From assembly GCF_003473485.1 (NCBI RefSeq), contig NC_053042.1:51981762-52045761 (forward strand): DNA of 64,000 nucleotides, in the 5' to 3' direction. Below the pieces are notes generated by a model that worked only from the letters and a program-made list of their open reading frames with translations, made no database searches and was not told the origin of the DNA. Shown here piece by piece: positions 34,995 through 47,157 of the stretch. Positions within the stretch are counted from its first letter, which is position 1. Each line of letters opens with the position of its first letter. The translations under genes and the position numbers were made by a program. Origin of the DNA: Medicago truncatula (Eukaryota; Streptophyta; Magnoliopsida; Fabales; Fabaceae).

Positions 34995-37900
34995 CTAAGT
35001 ATTTCTTGAACTGTTGCTGTGAAAGTGTGGATCAGGATCAGGCTCATCCTACAATTAAGGTTATGTGCAAAAGGAGGGTGAAAACCAAGCACAAATTATT
35101 CTATTCAAATCTCCAAGTTCAAATGCTAATAAGTAACTAAGTATACGTTACATGTCATGAACAAACCTGAAGGCTATATCCAAAAGTGGTTGTCGGACGA
35201 TACTCCAATTGCCCTCCCTACATGAACCAACCCATAGTTAGCAAACTTGTATCATATTAATTAATATAATTTCCCAATAATTTCATAGGAAAGTACTTTA
35301 CCATCCCATGAATGCTTTGTTGTGTTCCAAAATACCCATCATGGCTCGGAGCCATAGAATTCAATGGACCCTACAACGATATGAATATCAATTAATAAAT
35401 AATCTTTTTTTTAAAATGCAATTAATAAATAATCTTATTCCTTTATAATTAATAATTAATTATATAACATAATCGTATCAGAAGATTATATTCATGATTA
35501 GGACAACTTACCAGGCCTTGCATGCTGTGTTGATTAACATAGTAACCATCATGAGGTGGCTCCATTAAGTTCAACTGTACATGCTACAGAAACCAAAATT
35601 ACAATCTATTAAGCATTACTTTTAGTTCTTAAAATACAGACCATTGTAAACATTTGTTGGTTAACATGTAAATTTACCAGTCCTTGCACATTCTGCTGAG
35701 TACCATAATATCCATTAAGGGCAATTGCATCCGAGCTAAGATTATCCTAAAAGAACGAAAGCACATGTTACATGAAGCGCATGCTATGGATCTCTTTTCA
35801 GCCTTGATGCAATGCAATGCAGTAGGTATTCATGAAAATAGAAATGCAGTTCTCAAGAGAATGGATGTACCATGCTTATTTTTATAACCTAAAACAGATC
35901 ATGAATGAAAAAGAGGAAACACAAACCATTTGCTGAAGGGTATCTTGAGCATCGACAAGCACAGGACTCTGCTCTCGTTGCACCTATAAAGTGATTATCA
36001 GATCAATTTCCTGATCTTTTAAATGCTAGAAAGCCAAAAAAAAACTTAACACGTAAGCACAACAACCACATTACTAGAACTGACCTTTCTTTTCCTAGTT
36101 GTGTTCCTCTTCTTACTTGGTTTTGAAGCAAGGGTACTCTGATATTCTTCTGCTTCGCGAAGACTGTAACCATTGTTGCCAGTTTCTGCACCATTGTCGT
36201 TAGAGTTATTTACAAGTACACAGTTCTTCAAAGCATCAATAAGCGCGCGCAAAGCAATATTATAACTCTCTTCGGATGATGATCCTTCTTCACTCAACGC
36301 AATACTCCGTTTGCACAAATCATTATAACGTTGAGGCCTAGTTTGTATCCTTTGTGTCCTATCTGCTGCGGGTTCCCTAATTTTGGCATCTTTGGTCCAT
36401 CTCTTCATGATATAATGAGATGGAACACTTGAACAACCGCAGCGTTGGAGAACACTCAATGCATGCCTGCAAAGGAAACCTTTATATTCGAACAATCGAC
36501 AGAAGCAAGAGACCTCTGAGCTCAACTCTTTCCAAGTTACCAAAAACTCTTCATCCTTCTCATAATCTTGAACTATATATCTCACAGCAGTTCCATCTCC
36601 AACCTCTATCCTAGATTGACATCCAGCTACACCCAACACTTCAACTTGGAATTTCTTAAATATTGCATGTGTATAAATTGTTGACATTTGTTTTTCCCAA
36701 GGTGAAGGAGATTTAAGTGCAGGCTGTTTGTGCAATGTATCAAAATCTGCAATTTCTTCCTCATCATACCTATTCAGAAGAATTAACCTATACTGTTTCA
36801 CAAACTCTTTAAGGGTGATTTTCTTATGAATGTATTTGTCAAAGAAAGAGTTCATACTTTCGGAACGTTGAGCTGTGGACGTTCCAGCTAAAAAGACATC
36901 TCCCATGTATGTCGGTACCCACTTTTTCCGGTCTTCGTACAATGAGTGAAACCAAACATCATCATGGAGTTCAAATATAGTCACTATTTCCCACCATCTC
37001 ATGTCAAACTGTTCATCTGTCCAAGACTTAAAAATGCAATTCTTAAACTTTGGCAAGAAGTTCTTATACTGTTTGATCACAAAAGACAGATTTTCAGGTA
37101 TCTTTTCCATTATGTGCGAAAGAGAAAAGCAATGACGTACACTTGGGAAGACTTCTTCAATTGCTTCCTTCAAGGCTTTGTCTTGATCAGTGACTATAAC
37201 TTTGGGAGCTTGCCCTCCCATCGCTCTAAGCCATGTCTTCAGTAACCAAACAAAAGTTGGCTTAGTCTCATCAGCAACCAATGCACATCCAAGCAATATA
37301 GGTTGGGAGTGATGGTTCACTCCAACAAAAGGAGCAAAAGGCAACTTATCATTGCTTTTTATGTAGGAAGTATCAAATGAAACTGCATCATTAAAGCTGA
37401 GATAATCATCAATGCTTTTTGAATCAACCCAAAATATATTTCTTAAACGTTGTTCCTCGTTTAAATCTATAGAATAGAAGAAGTTGGGATCCTCCTTTTG
37501 AATATGCTTGAAATACTCCACCATAACTTGCCCATCTCCCTCATCCAAAGCCAGATACTGCCCTCTGTCAAACTGATAACTCGTATCACCCATGATTGAC
37601 CCAATGTTTTGACAGCCACCAGATTGTCTAGACATTTCAACATACATCTTTCGGGTGCGTTCACTAACAGCATGCAAGATATCAATATTATTCTTGTCAG
37701 CCAACTTCACGTTTCCATGAATCCGAAAATGATATGCCAAAGCTGGTAAAAGTTCATGATTGTGATCCTTTATAAATTCAAAAATGTTCCATTTCCCATC
37801 TGGGTTTCTTTTTACGTGCATGCAAGCTTTGCAATCTGTCTTCTTTACACTTGATCTTCGACTGCTCCTACCATCAGACTCAGGTGTTACTCCATACCTA

Positions 37901-38148
37901 GAGCATGCAAATTTGGCATCAATAAATTCTTTGGTCTTCTTTGATCGTCTGCTGTTTTTAATGGAAGTGGTGAATCCCATAGATTTGGCATACTCTTGAT
38001 AAAATGAATATGCTGCTTCATGAGTTTCAAATTCAATGCCATTAGGTGGCTCAAAATCCGTGTCCCCTTCAAAGAAAGCTATGCCCCTCTTAGGAGAAGC
38101 AACCAGTGCACCACTTGTGTGATGCTCTTCATTGACAGAGTCACCCAT
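34995..38148 (-). CDS. FRS4: FAR1-related protein, FRS4-like, 7 coding exons
   Basis: Nuclear DNA-binding regulator of the FAR1/FHY3/FRS family, domesticated from a Mutator-type transposase and linked to light signalling. Coding exons: 38148-36085, 35983-35927, 35746-35678, 35583-35512, 35370-35302, 35217-35167 and 35048-34995, 2436 nt and 811 residues. The FAR1 zinc domain lies at about residues 35-135 (HEAAYSFYQEYAKSMGF, FIDAKFACSRYG, KTDCKACMHVKR, DHNHELLP). The transposase-like core is about 225-450 (SFDTSYIKSNDKLPFA, VIVTDQDKALKEA, CFSLSHIMEKIPE, AQRSESMNSFFDKYIH). The SWIM finger is CFCRLFEYKGFLCRHAL, about 555-575. Five small C-terminal exons each encode a GYYGTQQNVQGL-type repeat. Similarity through the core is highest to Arabidopsis FRS4. 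The start at 38148 follows a spliced leader and is preceded in frame only by a GTG. Confidence 0.93.
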
Positions 38149-38227
38149 ACTTCCACTCACTGCACTACTGCCATTCCATTTTGATGAACTAGTAGGAATC
38201 CAATTGTAGCCGGGCTGCGGCCACTTC
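38149..38227 (-). promoter_or_regulatory. FRS4-like spliced 5' leader with a 4-codon uORF
   Basis: A likely acceptor TATTTTACAG ends at about 38228, so bases 38227-38149 are leader sequence. Within them ATGGAATGGCAGTAG is a tiny upstream frame (Met-Glu-Trp-Gln-stop) that ends about 15 bases before the main ATG. The first leader exon probably ends near 38770. Confidence 0.5.
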
Positions 38228-38228
38228 C

Positions 38229-39225
38229 TGTAAAATACACCAAAACAAAGTTTCCAATTAGCGAAACGACCAAACTCTAGTCATTAAAATATAAAAATTA
38301 CAGTGATACCAGACAAAAAATAAGAGTGCATAGCTTGCAAATAAATAGTGTTGACATGTACTTAAAACATTATGTTATGCTAAAATGAATGATTTTCATA
38401 ATTAAGAAAGGTAGTTTAAAATTCTAATTGTTTCCAAACTTGGGCAGCCCAATCAGGAACACTGAGCAGAGAAGAACAATGTTTCCACCTCCACATTCAT
38501 AATTCACGTTTTACTGAAGCTCGCGTATTTAAAACACATGAGCTTCAGAAATGTTTTTTCTTTCTTAGACTACAAGTAGTTTTTTTTTTTTTCCCAGCAA
38601 ATTTAACACCTTTATGCTACAATTATCTTCAAGTTCAATAGAATTACAAGACCCACATCATGTTTTAGCATTCCAAGCATTTTCCACAAACCATAAATAA
38701 GCATAATAATAATATTTATTTGTAGTAAAGTGTGAAGAACAGAACACAAGGGAAGAAGGAAAAAGAAGAAACCTTAAAGAGCGGTGAAAAATGACGAGCT
38801 GCGAGTACGAAAAATGTGAAGTGGATCCGCGAGTGGGGGAAAAACGCGAGTGAGAAAGCTAGGGTTTTGAAAATTTGGGGGAAAAAATCAAAATTGAATT
38901 ATGGATGAGATCGGAACTGAATTGAACTCAAACTCAACTCGCTTGTTTCACTCGCTGCAATCTGCCTCTGCATTCACGGCGCGTCCTGTACTAATTTTGT
39001 TGTCCCTTTTTTGTGTCTTTGTTTATTTTTTTGTCTCCACACGCGTTTTTGCACTCTCTATTTTGTACTTCAAAACGATGACGTAGCGCGTGACCTTACC
39101 TTTTTTGTTACCAGCTGTTTCCCACGCTGCATCCCATTACGTTTGGATCACCCCGCCTCCGTCAACTTTCTTTCACTAATCTTATCTAATTTTTTTTTGG
39201 TACAGTTAATCTTCTCTAATTTAAG
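38229..39225. other. FRS4-like leader intron, first exon and promoter
   Basis: Contains the leader intron, the probable first exon near 38775-38880 and the promoter. Plus-strand frames from 38901 lack recognisable domains. Confidence 0.45.
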
Positions 39226-39536
39226 GGCTTAATACCCTTAACTTATTTTTTCTTCTCACTTCAGTCCCTTAACTATTAAATGTTTCAATTTGGTCCTATA
39301 AATACTCTTCCGTTTACTTAGTTGGTCCTTTCTGTTAACTTGTTAAAAAAACCTTAAGGGAGATGCCACGTGTCGACCATTGTGGGTGTCACGTCAGCGA
39401 AGACTAAGTCAAAAGTGACATTGGGGCCAAAACTGCCAATGATCCAATACATAGGAGGCTGTTTTGTATTTTAATTAGTTAGGGGACCAAAATTACAACT
39501 TTTGAAAAGATAGAAGCCAAAAGTGCAATTAAGCCT
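39226..39536. mobile_element. MITE with central ACGT (G-box-like) motifs, copy 2
   Basis: Left end GGGCTTAATACCC, right end, reversed, AGGCTTAATTGCACTTTTGGC. Phrases like TTGGTCC(C/T) and TTAACT occur in both arms. The centre has ATGCCACGTGTC and GTGTCACGTCAG facing each other, as in 25763-26082. Target duplication not established. Confidence 0.5.
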
Positions 39537-40794
39537 AAAAAAATAACAATTAATTAAAAAATAAAAAAAACTGCAGAAAAGGGGGGAAATTCATGAATTT
39601 ATCCCCTACAAATAAATTCAAAGCCAAGTTCATCCCTAAATTCATAATTTCATCCTTAATTTCATCCACAAACACAAATTCATCTCCCAATCCAGAATTT
39701 CATTTTTATGAAAAATTCATTCACAATCATAGCTTCATGTCAAACCCATAAATTCATTTTGGTAAATCCACACATAGAAAAGCAATAATAACCTTGTTCA
39801 AAAAAAAAAAAAAAAAAACAGCAACAACAAAAGAGAAACAGCAAAGCAAAGAAACATAATGAAGCTCCTGCATACTGTAACAAGCGCAGCAGCAAGGGAC
39901 TTTGCGGGAAAAAAATACAACAAAAGGGAAGGGGAAAACAAAGCCAAAACACCAAAAAAAATGAAGCTATCAAGTCACCGCAACTTAAACACTTATCCGC
40001 CATTGACCTCATCGCGCTACCATGTGCACCACCGTCATCACCGCCAGCGTCCGGTTCACCAACCACCAAATCTGCCATCGTCGACGACAGCCACAAAGTG
40101 GCTGTTCTCACTCTCCTTCTCACGTGACTCTCTTCCATCACATGTCGTCATCGTCATTCGCCGCCTCTGTCAACAACCTCCACCTTCAAATTCAACCACC
40201 AGATCTGAGATGAGGAATTAGGATCGGTGGGAATTATACCAAACATGTTACTTTGAATCAGAGAGAATCTCGTAGGTGTATTGTAGCTCAAGACGTTTCA
40301 TTAGTTTGGATGAAGAAAGAGGAAGAAAAGGATGAAGGGGAGTTGATGAAGAAGAAAGAAATCTGAAAACGGAGTCTAAGAACCAGTTCATTTTCTGTTT
40401 ATTTATTTCAATTAAAATTTAAATGTTTTTTTATTTTTAAAAACTAATTTTCTATGAATTAAAATGATTTTTAAATATATAAAATAATGTAAAATGTCAC
40501 TTGTGTGCCACATGTACATGATAATACATTCAGCACTTGCCACATATGCAAAAAAAGGGTCAAATCATCGGTTAAGTGGGGTCAATGACAATTTCAAAAA
40601 ACAAAAAATTTTGCATGGATGGATTTCAAAAAAAATATATCAGGAACCAAAACTCAAATTCGCTATATTTGTAGGGACCAAAAGCATATTTTAGCCTATC
40701 TATTTTATCATAACATTGAAACCTAAAACTTTTTTTTTATGACCTTGATATATTTGTTTATATAAAAACATGCACATGAGAAAAAATAAATTAG

Positions 40795-40795
<1 letters not shown>
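39537..40795. other. degenerate repeat-like region, no supported gene
   Basis: AT-rich flanks around a GC-richer block (about 39880-40220) with overlapping frames on both strands rich in His, Ser and Arg, and none recognisable. The right end (to about 40696) reads GGGACCAAAAGC..TTTTAGCCT, similar to the right end of the neighbouring MITE, so the whole interval 39226-40696 may be a composite element. Confidence 0.35.

Positions 40796-40844
<49 letters not shown>
40796..40844. repeat. (TA)n microsatellite
   Basis: About 48 bases of alternating TA. Confidence 0.92.
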
Positions 40845-40847
<3 letters not shown>

Positions 40848-41627
40848 GTACGTGTGTGAACATAATAAACACACATTTCAACCCCTCAAACACAATTTTC
40901 CTCTTTTGCAAGATGTCTGAGAATTTGATGCAAAGTCGATTTTACTTTTTGAAACTCGATTTTAATTTGGAGCTTTTACGGTCATTGAAATCAATTTTGA
41001 AAATGTAGCGATGTGTGGCGTGTATATTTTATCATCTTTCCTTTGTTACCCTCTTGTATACGTGCCTTATGGCTTCTTTTGTTCTAATAAATAGACACCT
41101 GATGGATTATCTCTCGTTACATTTTCCACTAAACCTTTTTATTGACACTACTCTAAATGTGATGGATGTTTTCTCTCCCTCATGCAAACAGGATTAAAGT
41201 TTCATTATTAAAAATTTGCCGACCAACATATAGTTAATCAAAATCTCGATCGTCCAGATCCAAGTGAACATCGACGACCCTAAATCTATTGGTTAAGGAG
41301 TAACTAATACTCATCATTTTACAGTCCATAGTACTTATAACACGCAACGAGATGACATTCATCCCATATAGGGGTGATTGAGGGAAACACCTAAATAGAA
41401 TTGAAAATTTCATTTGGATGCAGCCCATGGATGCCTCCTAACCAAATATCACATGAACAAGGGAAGGGAGAACTCTCTCTCTCTCTCTCGCTCTCTCTCT
41501 CTCTAATTTTTTTTTCCTTATAAGGGATAAAATCTTGAATAACATCACCAACTAGCTTTAAGGAGCTCAAGATGATGATTGGACCCTAATCTTCATCGCG
41601 AACTTGAAGTAGTATTTTGATGGAAAG
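40845..41627. other. spacer with a (CT)n run at 41477-41505
   Basis: No gene seen. A CT-rich run with one G interruption lies at 41477-41505. The minus-strand frame 41234-41428 has no recognisable domain. Confidence 0.4.
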
Positions 41628-42012
41628 TTGATCCTAGTTATATTATTATCAATATGGTTAAAGACATTGGCAGTTGCAATTAACATCATACCACAATTCA
41701 ACAACACGACACTTTGTTGCATGAAGCCCTATGATGGATGTGCTAAGCTTAAATGGGATGGAGCACATAGAGATAGATCAAATATTGCGGGGGATGGATG
41801 GTTCCTATGAAACTCATGCGAAAGATATGTGAAAACATACTCTAATAAACTTGGGAGTTGCGATGCCCTCTACGTAGAAATGCGGAAAGTATGCTTGGAT
41901 TTGGGCATAGCGTGGATACACGGAGTCATTCGCCTTTATGGTGGGGGGATAATGATTATAAACTTATTGATGAAATGATAACGAGGAATGTTACATTTAA
42001 TGGGAACGTCCC
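41628..42012 (+). pseudogene. RNase H-like domain relic of a retroelement
   Basis: In frame from 41628 the sequence reads VKLKWDGAHRD-like at about 41740 (KLKWDGAHRDRSNIAGDGWF), then a TGA, NSCERYVKTYSNKLGSCDAL, YVEMRKVCLDLGIAWIHGV, and after a one-base shift in a G run, YKLIDEMITRN. The order (DGA start, glutamate in the AL.VEM block, late D..KL) is that of RVT_3-type RNase H domains found in plant LINEs and related cellular genes. One stop and one frameshift show decay. Confidence 0.65.
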
Positions 42013-42645
42013 CACTTCAGTTCAATGCATATAAGATAATCTATTTTGAGTTGACAGGTTCAGGTTAATTACACCCTTAGTGAAAGAAACAAAAGTGTTA
42101 ATCAACTTACCGAGTTTAATATTTCGTCGAGTCCTTTTACTATTACTGGTTTTTAGCATCATTCTAGCTCATGAGCTCAAATTTTTGTGATATTTTTGGA
42201 ACTTGTATGTTTAAGATCAAGGTACATGTCGGAAACCACAATCACCTCTCCCACCTTTACAATCACTCGACCAAATGACACGTTGAACTAATGGAGTTGT
42301 ATGCAAATAGAAAAATCATATGTACATATTACAAATCTTGTTCAAACGTGGATCAAACTACCGATAAGCATGATTAAATGTATTAGGGAGGCAACACCTT
42401 TCAACAATAATCATATATTGGGGTACGATATGTGTTTTAGAAACCCTACATGACTATTTTGACTTGGCAAAACATATCATCTTCATTTCTCTGCCATCAT
42501 TATAGAAGCCAAAACCACAAGCTTGCTATATACTATCAAAGTGGCCATATCAATCAGAGTGTGTTGTTTTGTTTGAAACTGATCATAAATCTTTACCTAA
42601 TGCTATTGCCAATGGTCCTTTTAATGAGTTTGGTGATATTGTATC

Positions 42646-43210
42646 TAAGGATGGCAATACGGGGTGGGGCGGGGCGGGCCAACTTGAGGGGGTGGATTCA
42701 AACTCACACCCACGCCGCCTAAAGGCGGCCTAGCAATAGTGGACTAGCGGTGAATCAATTATCACTTATCAGAGAGCAAATGCAAATTGAGGTTAGGTTG
42801 GGTATCATTTGGCCCAATTGTTTATGGGGTGTGTAAATTAAAAATTGAGTAAATGATATTTGAACAACTATTTTGTTACAACTTTTTGGACAACCTTGAT
42901 GTTCTCCCTTCTTATTGGTCAAACACAATGGAGAGAGAATAAAAACATAATGTGAGTATGAGAGAGAAGTTGTACAAAAGTTGTATCAAAATGGTTGTAC
43001 AAATATCATTTTTCTTAAAAATTTGCTCAATAATAGTAAAAAAAGAAAGTTCAATAAGCCCATGGGTCAGCCCGCTCCACCCCACTTTTTTAGCGGACTT
43101 AACAGGGGCGGGCCAACTAGAGAGATGGGCTCAAAATCTCACCCTAGCCCACCTAAAATGACGGGTTAAACGGGCTGGCCCGACATACCGAGCCCGTTTT
43201 GCCACCCGTA
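42646..43210. mobile_element. hAT-type element interrupted by a Mutator-type MITE
   Basis: Left end TAAGGATGGCAATACGGGG and right end, reversed, TACGGGTGGCAAAACGGGC. Flanks ATTGTATC (42638-42645) and ATTGTATT (43211-43218), 8 bp with one mismatch. Subterminal GGGGCGGG and CCCGC words resemble the element at 18975. The inner 42847-43014 is a later insertion. Confidence 0.75.
42847..43014. mobile_element. TGATATTTG(A/T)ACAA MITE family, copy 4, nested, 9-bp duplication
   Basis: 168 bp. Left end GAGTAAATGATATTTGAACAA, right end, reversed, GAAAAATGATATTTGTACAAC. Identical TTAAAAATT at 42838-42846 and 43015-43023. Shares CATAATGTGAGTATGAGA and ATTGGTCAAA blocks with copy 2. Confidence 0.87.
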
Positions 43211-43689
43211 ATTGTATTTTAGTGGAGAAGTCTCTTACTTAATAGACTTAACTTTGTAGTGTTGTGTGTTCAATGACAAACAAATATGACTATTCGTATC
43301 AATTTGATATTCTCAAATATCAATTTTGATAAGTTAGTTTATCTTTATTTTTTAAAAAGTATTGACGTTGATTCTTGAGTTTTGCCCGATGCACAATTTC
43401 GATAGAATAGTTTGTATTTCTACTGCTATTAAAAAATATAAAATACACGTTTTCTTACAACATCTATTTACTATATATTAAATATTAATCTCTATAATTT
43501 CACCATTTTGCCCCTATCAGGGGCATTTTTGTAATTTATTAATTGGTGAGGTTTTGTTGGTGCCACCTCATCATTTTTATGACATATTTTCCATTTGGCC
43601 CCCATCAATTCTTTAAAAAAAAATTAAATTTTTAATAACTTTTAACCATTTTTCAATTTTTAGTTTTTTTTAACTATTTTTCAATTTTT
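43211..43689. other. AT-rich spacer
   Basis: No gene seen. Near 43540-43610 the TTGGTGAGG and GCCACCTCATC blocks resemble parts of the tandem units that follow. Confidence 0.4.
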
Positions 43690-45420
43690 TCACCCAAATT
43701 CAGTTGCTTCTACATTGCCGTTGTGGGAGATTAATCTATCGTTTGACCCGACTTTTTTCCAACTTCTCTACATTTTTAAGGAGAAGTTAGGTCAAACATA
43801 GTATCAATTATTTTAATTTCAATATTGTTTAATCATCATAACCTACCAAATATTTTTATTTCCTTTCTTCAACCTCGCAAATATTTACACACACATTAAT
43901 GTTTAGAGTAATATTTTATGTCCATCTGTCTGTATTTTTGTTACGCTGATGCATATAATTTTTTTTATTGTTGCTTGGTTGAGTGCTACCTCACCGATGT
44001 TTTTTTTAACTATATTCCAATTTTTATAAACTTTTAACTATTTTTCAATTTTTAACTATTTTTAAATTTTTTTCTTCCAAATTCAGTTGTTTCTAGACTG
44101 CCATTGTGGGAGATTAAGATACCTTTGACCGGTTTTTTTCTACTTCTCTACATTTGTAAGGAGAAGTTAGGTCAAACACAATATTCATTAAGTACTTACT
44201 AGAAAGAGAACTTTCTTTAATGCATAAAATTGAACGGAATGAGCTTTGGCCAAAAGCTGTTTAATGCTACTTTAAAAAACTACTTTTCGACAATATATTT
44301 CACAAGCACCTCTTTTGAACTCACGTTGGGAACCTTTTCTTTTATTTTTTAAATTATATTTCAATATTTTTTTTTTCCATTTAACTTTATTTTATTTTTT
44401 TTGAACCGTTCCATTTAATTTTTTAAGGAGGTCCATTTAATTTTATTATCTTTTTTTCAAAGGAATTTTATTATCATTTTATCACTTGTATATTTAATTT
44501 CAATATTGTTTAATCATTACAACCTCAGTAATATTTTTATTCACGTTGTCATTTAATGATAACAAATATTTTTATACTCTTTCTTCAAACTCGCGAATAT
44601 ATACACACATATATTAACGTTTAGAGTAATATTTTATGTCCGTCTGTCTGTTTTTTGTTACGCTAATGCATATAATTTTTTTTAGTATTGCTTGGTTGAG
44701 TTCTACCTCACCGATTTTTTTGAATTATTTTTCAATTTTTATATTTTTAAAAACTTTTGACTATTTTCCAATTTTTTTATTTTTAACTATTTTCTAATTT
44801 TTTTTCTCCCAAATTCAATTGGTTCTACACTGCCGTTGTGGAAGATTAAGATACGGTTTGACCCGTTTTTTTTCAACTTCTCTAAATTTTTAAGGAGAAG
44901 TTAGACCAAGTACGATATCAATTAAGTACTTACTAACAATGGTAATTTTTTTAATGCATAAAATTGAATGGAATGAGCTTTGGCCAAAAGTTGTTGAATG
45001 CTACTTCAAAAAACTATTTCTCAACAATTTATTTCACAAGCATCTCTCTTCAATTCACGTTGGGAGCATTTTCTTTTATTTTCTAATATTATATTTCAAT
45101 ATGTTTTTTTTCTTCTATTTAATTTTTTTTAACCATTCTATTTAATTTTTTTTAAGGAGGTTCCGTTTAATTTTATTACCTTTTTTTCAAAGGAATTTTA
45201 TTATATTTTTATCACTTATATATTTAATTTAAATATCGTTTAATCATAACAACCTCACAAATATTTTTATTCACGCTATCATTTAATGATACCAAATATT
45301 TTTATTTTCTTTCTTCAACCTCGCAAATATACACACACGTATTAGCGTTTAGAGTAATACTTTATGCGTGTCTATTTTTTGTTACGCTAATGCTTATAAT
45401 TTTTTTTGACGTTGCATAAT
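43690..45420. repeat. three tandem diverged repeat units, up to about 730 bp
   Basis: Landmarks recur in order. TTGTGG(G/A)AGATTAA occurs near 43724, 44104 and 44834. TAAGGAGAAGTTAG occurs near 43779, 44158 and 44892. TAGAGTAATA(T/C)TTTATG occurs near 43906, 44625 and 45348. GGAATGAGCTTTGGCCAAAAG occurs near 44236 and 44969. Spacing is about 730 bp between units two and three. Unit one is shorter, from a deletion or a later duplication break. No coding potential. Confidence 0.8.
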
Positions 45421-46522
45421 GCAAATGATTATTTTTATAAAATTTTGATTTTAATTAAAAGTAAAATTGTAGATGTCTTTTCTTCAAAATTATATATATA
45501 TATATATATATATTGCACCTTTATATTGTAGCAAACTATGCATATCTTTTTCTTATTCAAAAAAACTAAACATTGCTAAATAGAAAAGGTGTTATTTTCT
45601 ATTTTGTCAGCATCAGATGATAGGATTTTATATAAGTTTAATAATGACCCGAAAGATGTTTTTCTTTATGTAGTGGGAATATAGTTGATGTAACACTATG
45701 GGAAAATACTCCATAGCTTTATCATTTACCATCTATTTACCTTGAGTTCTTTGCTTCCATTTTATAGTTAATGACAGCCCAAATATATGTAACAATTGGT
45801 TAAGTTCGAGGCTGCTCATCAACCTACAACATCCGGTTGTTGATAAGTTTAAGACTTAGTAATTTTGCATTATGATTTCACAATACAGTGTTAGAGTAAC
45901 TTATTATTTCACAATCTGATTTGATTGTTTTTTGACCATGTTTATTTAATTGTTGTCGTGACCTTAACACTTCTCAAGCTTAGAGTCAAAGCTTCAGTTA
46001 GAACTTAAGTCAGAGTTCGACTTCTTCTCAACGTACTTTCGTCCAACAATTTTTCCAAACTGTCTCAGGTTAGGCAAATAATGCAATAATACATATTGCA
46101 TTATTCTTTATTTCATGTGCATAATTTGTGTTAGGATACATACTGCATCACTATTTGGAAAACAACTAAATTCAATTCTAACCAATTTGGATTGTATTTT
46201 GAGAGTTGCACCAAATATTTGAAGACATACAGGTCAAATTATGCTAGCTATATATGCCCATGCGGAAGTGATGCTTAATTTCTATTTGTTTCAAAAATGT
46301 TAATTGGTCAACGAGGTACATATAATGTACATGCATGCATTTATCTAGACTTTATATTAAGATAATAGGAAGATAAATTAGAAATCATGGTGCATTTTCT
46401 TTAACTTAAAATCAGTTATGATACCTTTATTTTATAAATTAAATTATATGTAACTATATTCGCATACATCTTATCCATGTTAATATGCATTAGACTAATA
46501 TTGCAGTTATTTCCCTGTTTAG
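45421..46522. other. spacer upstream of B3-like relics
   Basis: Holds an AT microsatellite at about 45490-45512. An upstream exon for the B3-like relic could lie near 46010-46070, where a possible coding stretch ends in CTGTCTCAG|GTTAGG, but the evidence is weak. Confidence 0.35.
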
Positions 46523-46738
46523 CATTTCTCAAATGAGGTGTCAAGAACAATTATGAAAGGAAAACGCAAAACAATCACTCTCATTGATGACCAGACACAG
46601 AGACAGTATAACTGTCGCCACATTACAGCCGATCGAGCAAGCTATGAAAAATACTTGGGTGAGCGGTGGTTCAATTTCTGCAGAGAACGAGTGATGGAAG
46701 AAGGTGGTAAGTTCATCTTTGATCTCAAAAAGTCATAG
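46523..46738 (+). pseudogene. B3-domain-like exon, copy 1
   Basis: Starts after a plausible acceptor (CCCTGTTTAG) at CATTTCTCAAATGAG. The 71-residue exon reads HFSNEVSRTIMKGKRKTITL, IDDQTQRQYNCRHI, YEKYLGERWFNFCRERVMEE and GGKFIFDLKKS-stop. The pattern (basic strand, W..F, EGG/EGD, IFDL) fits the C-terminal half of a plant B3 DNA-binding domain. No convincing first exon was found, so it is more likely a gene fragment than a working gene. Confidence 0.55.
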
Positions 46739-47157
46739 AAGAACTTGCACGTTCGAGTTGTTTCAAAGTAGATCTTAGTTGTTGAACTATTTGAACTTCT
46801 ACTATTTTGACGTATCGCTTTGGACTGTAGTTGTAAACTATCTTGACTTTGGGATGCCATTTGTTCTTTTCATTTTGTCTGATGTAAATATTGACAAAAA
46901 TCTCTTTTTGGTTAGTCTATGACACTTGCAGTCTCTTTTATAAACCTAACTATTATGTAACGTTGATCTGCACATTATTGGTTCCTTCATTGGTTCCAAT
47001 TAGTATCATGTTAATTATAACGTTGTTTTCATAATCTCCTGAACAAAATAAAACAAGCTCTTTTCCTACAACAAATCTTTATGATGCTTTGATAAATGTT
47101 TTAGAAATGTACATATATATAACATCTAATTAACCCTGCAATATGTTTTGTACCTAG

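Noticed and set aside
38901-39232. Plus-strand frames with hydrophobic stretches beside the FRS4-like gene
   Set aside because: They sit in the FRS4-like promoter side, are short, and match no family I know.
39740-40221. Overlapping frames of 120-133 residues on both strands
   Set aside because: Low-complexity composition on both strands in a probable composite repeat; no domain or splice support.
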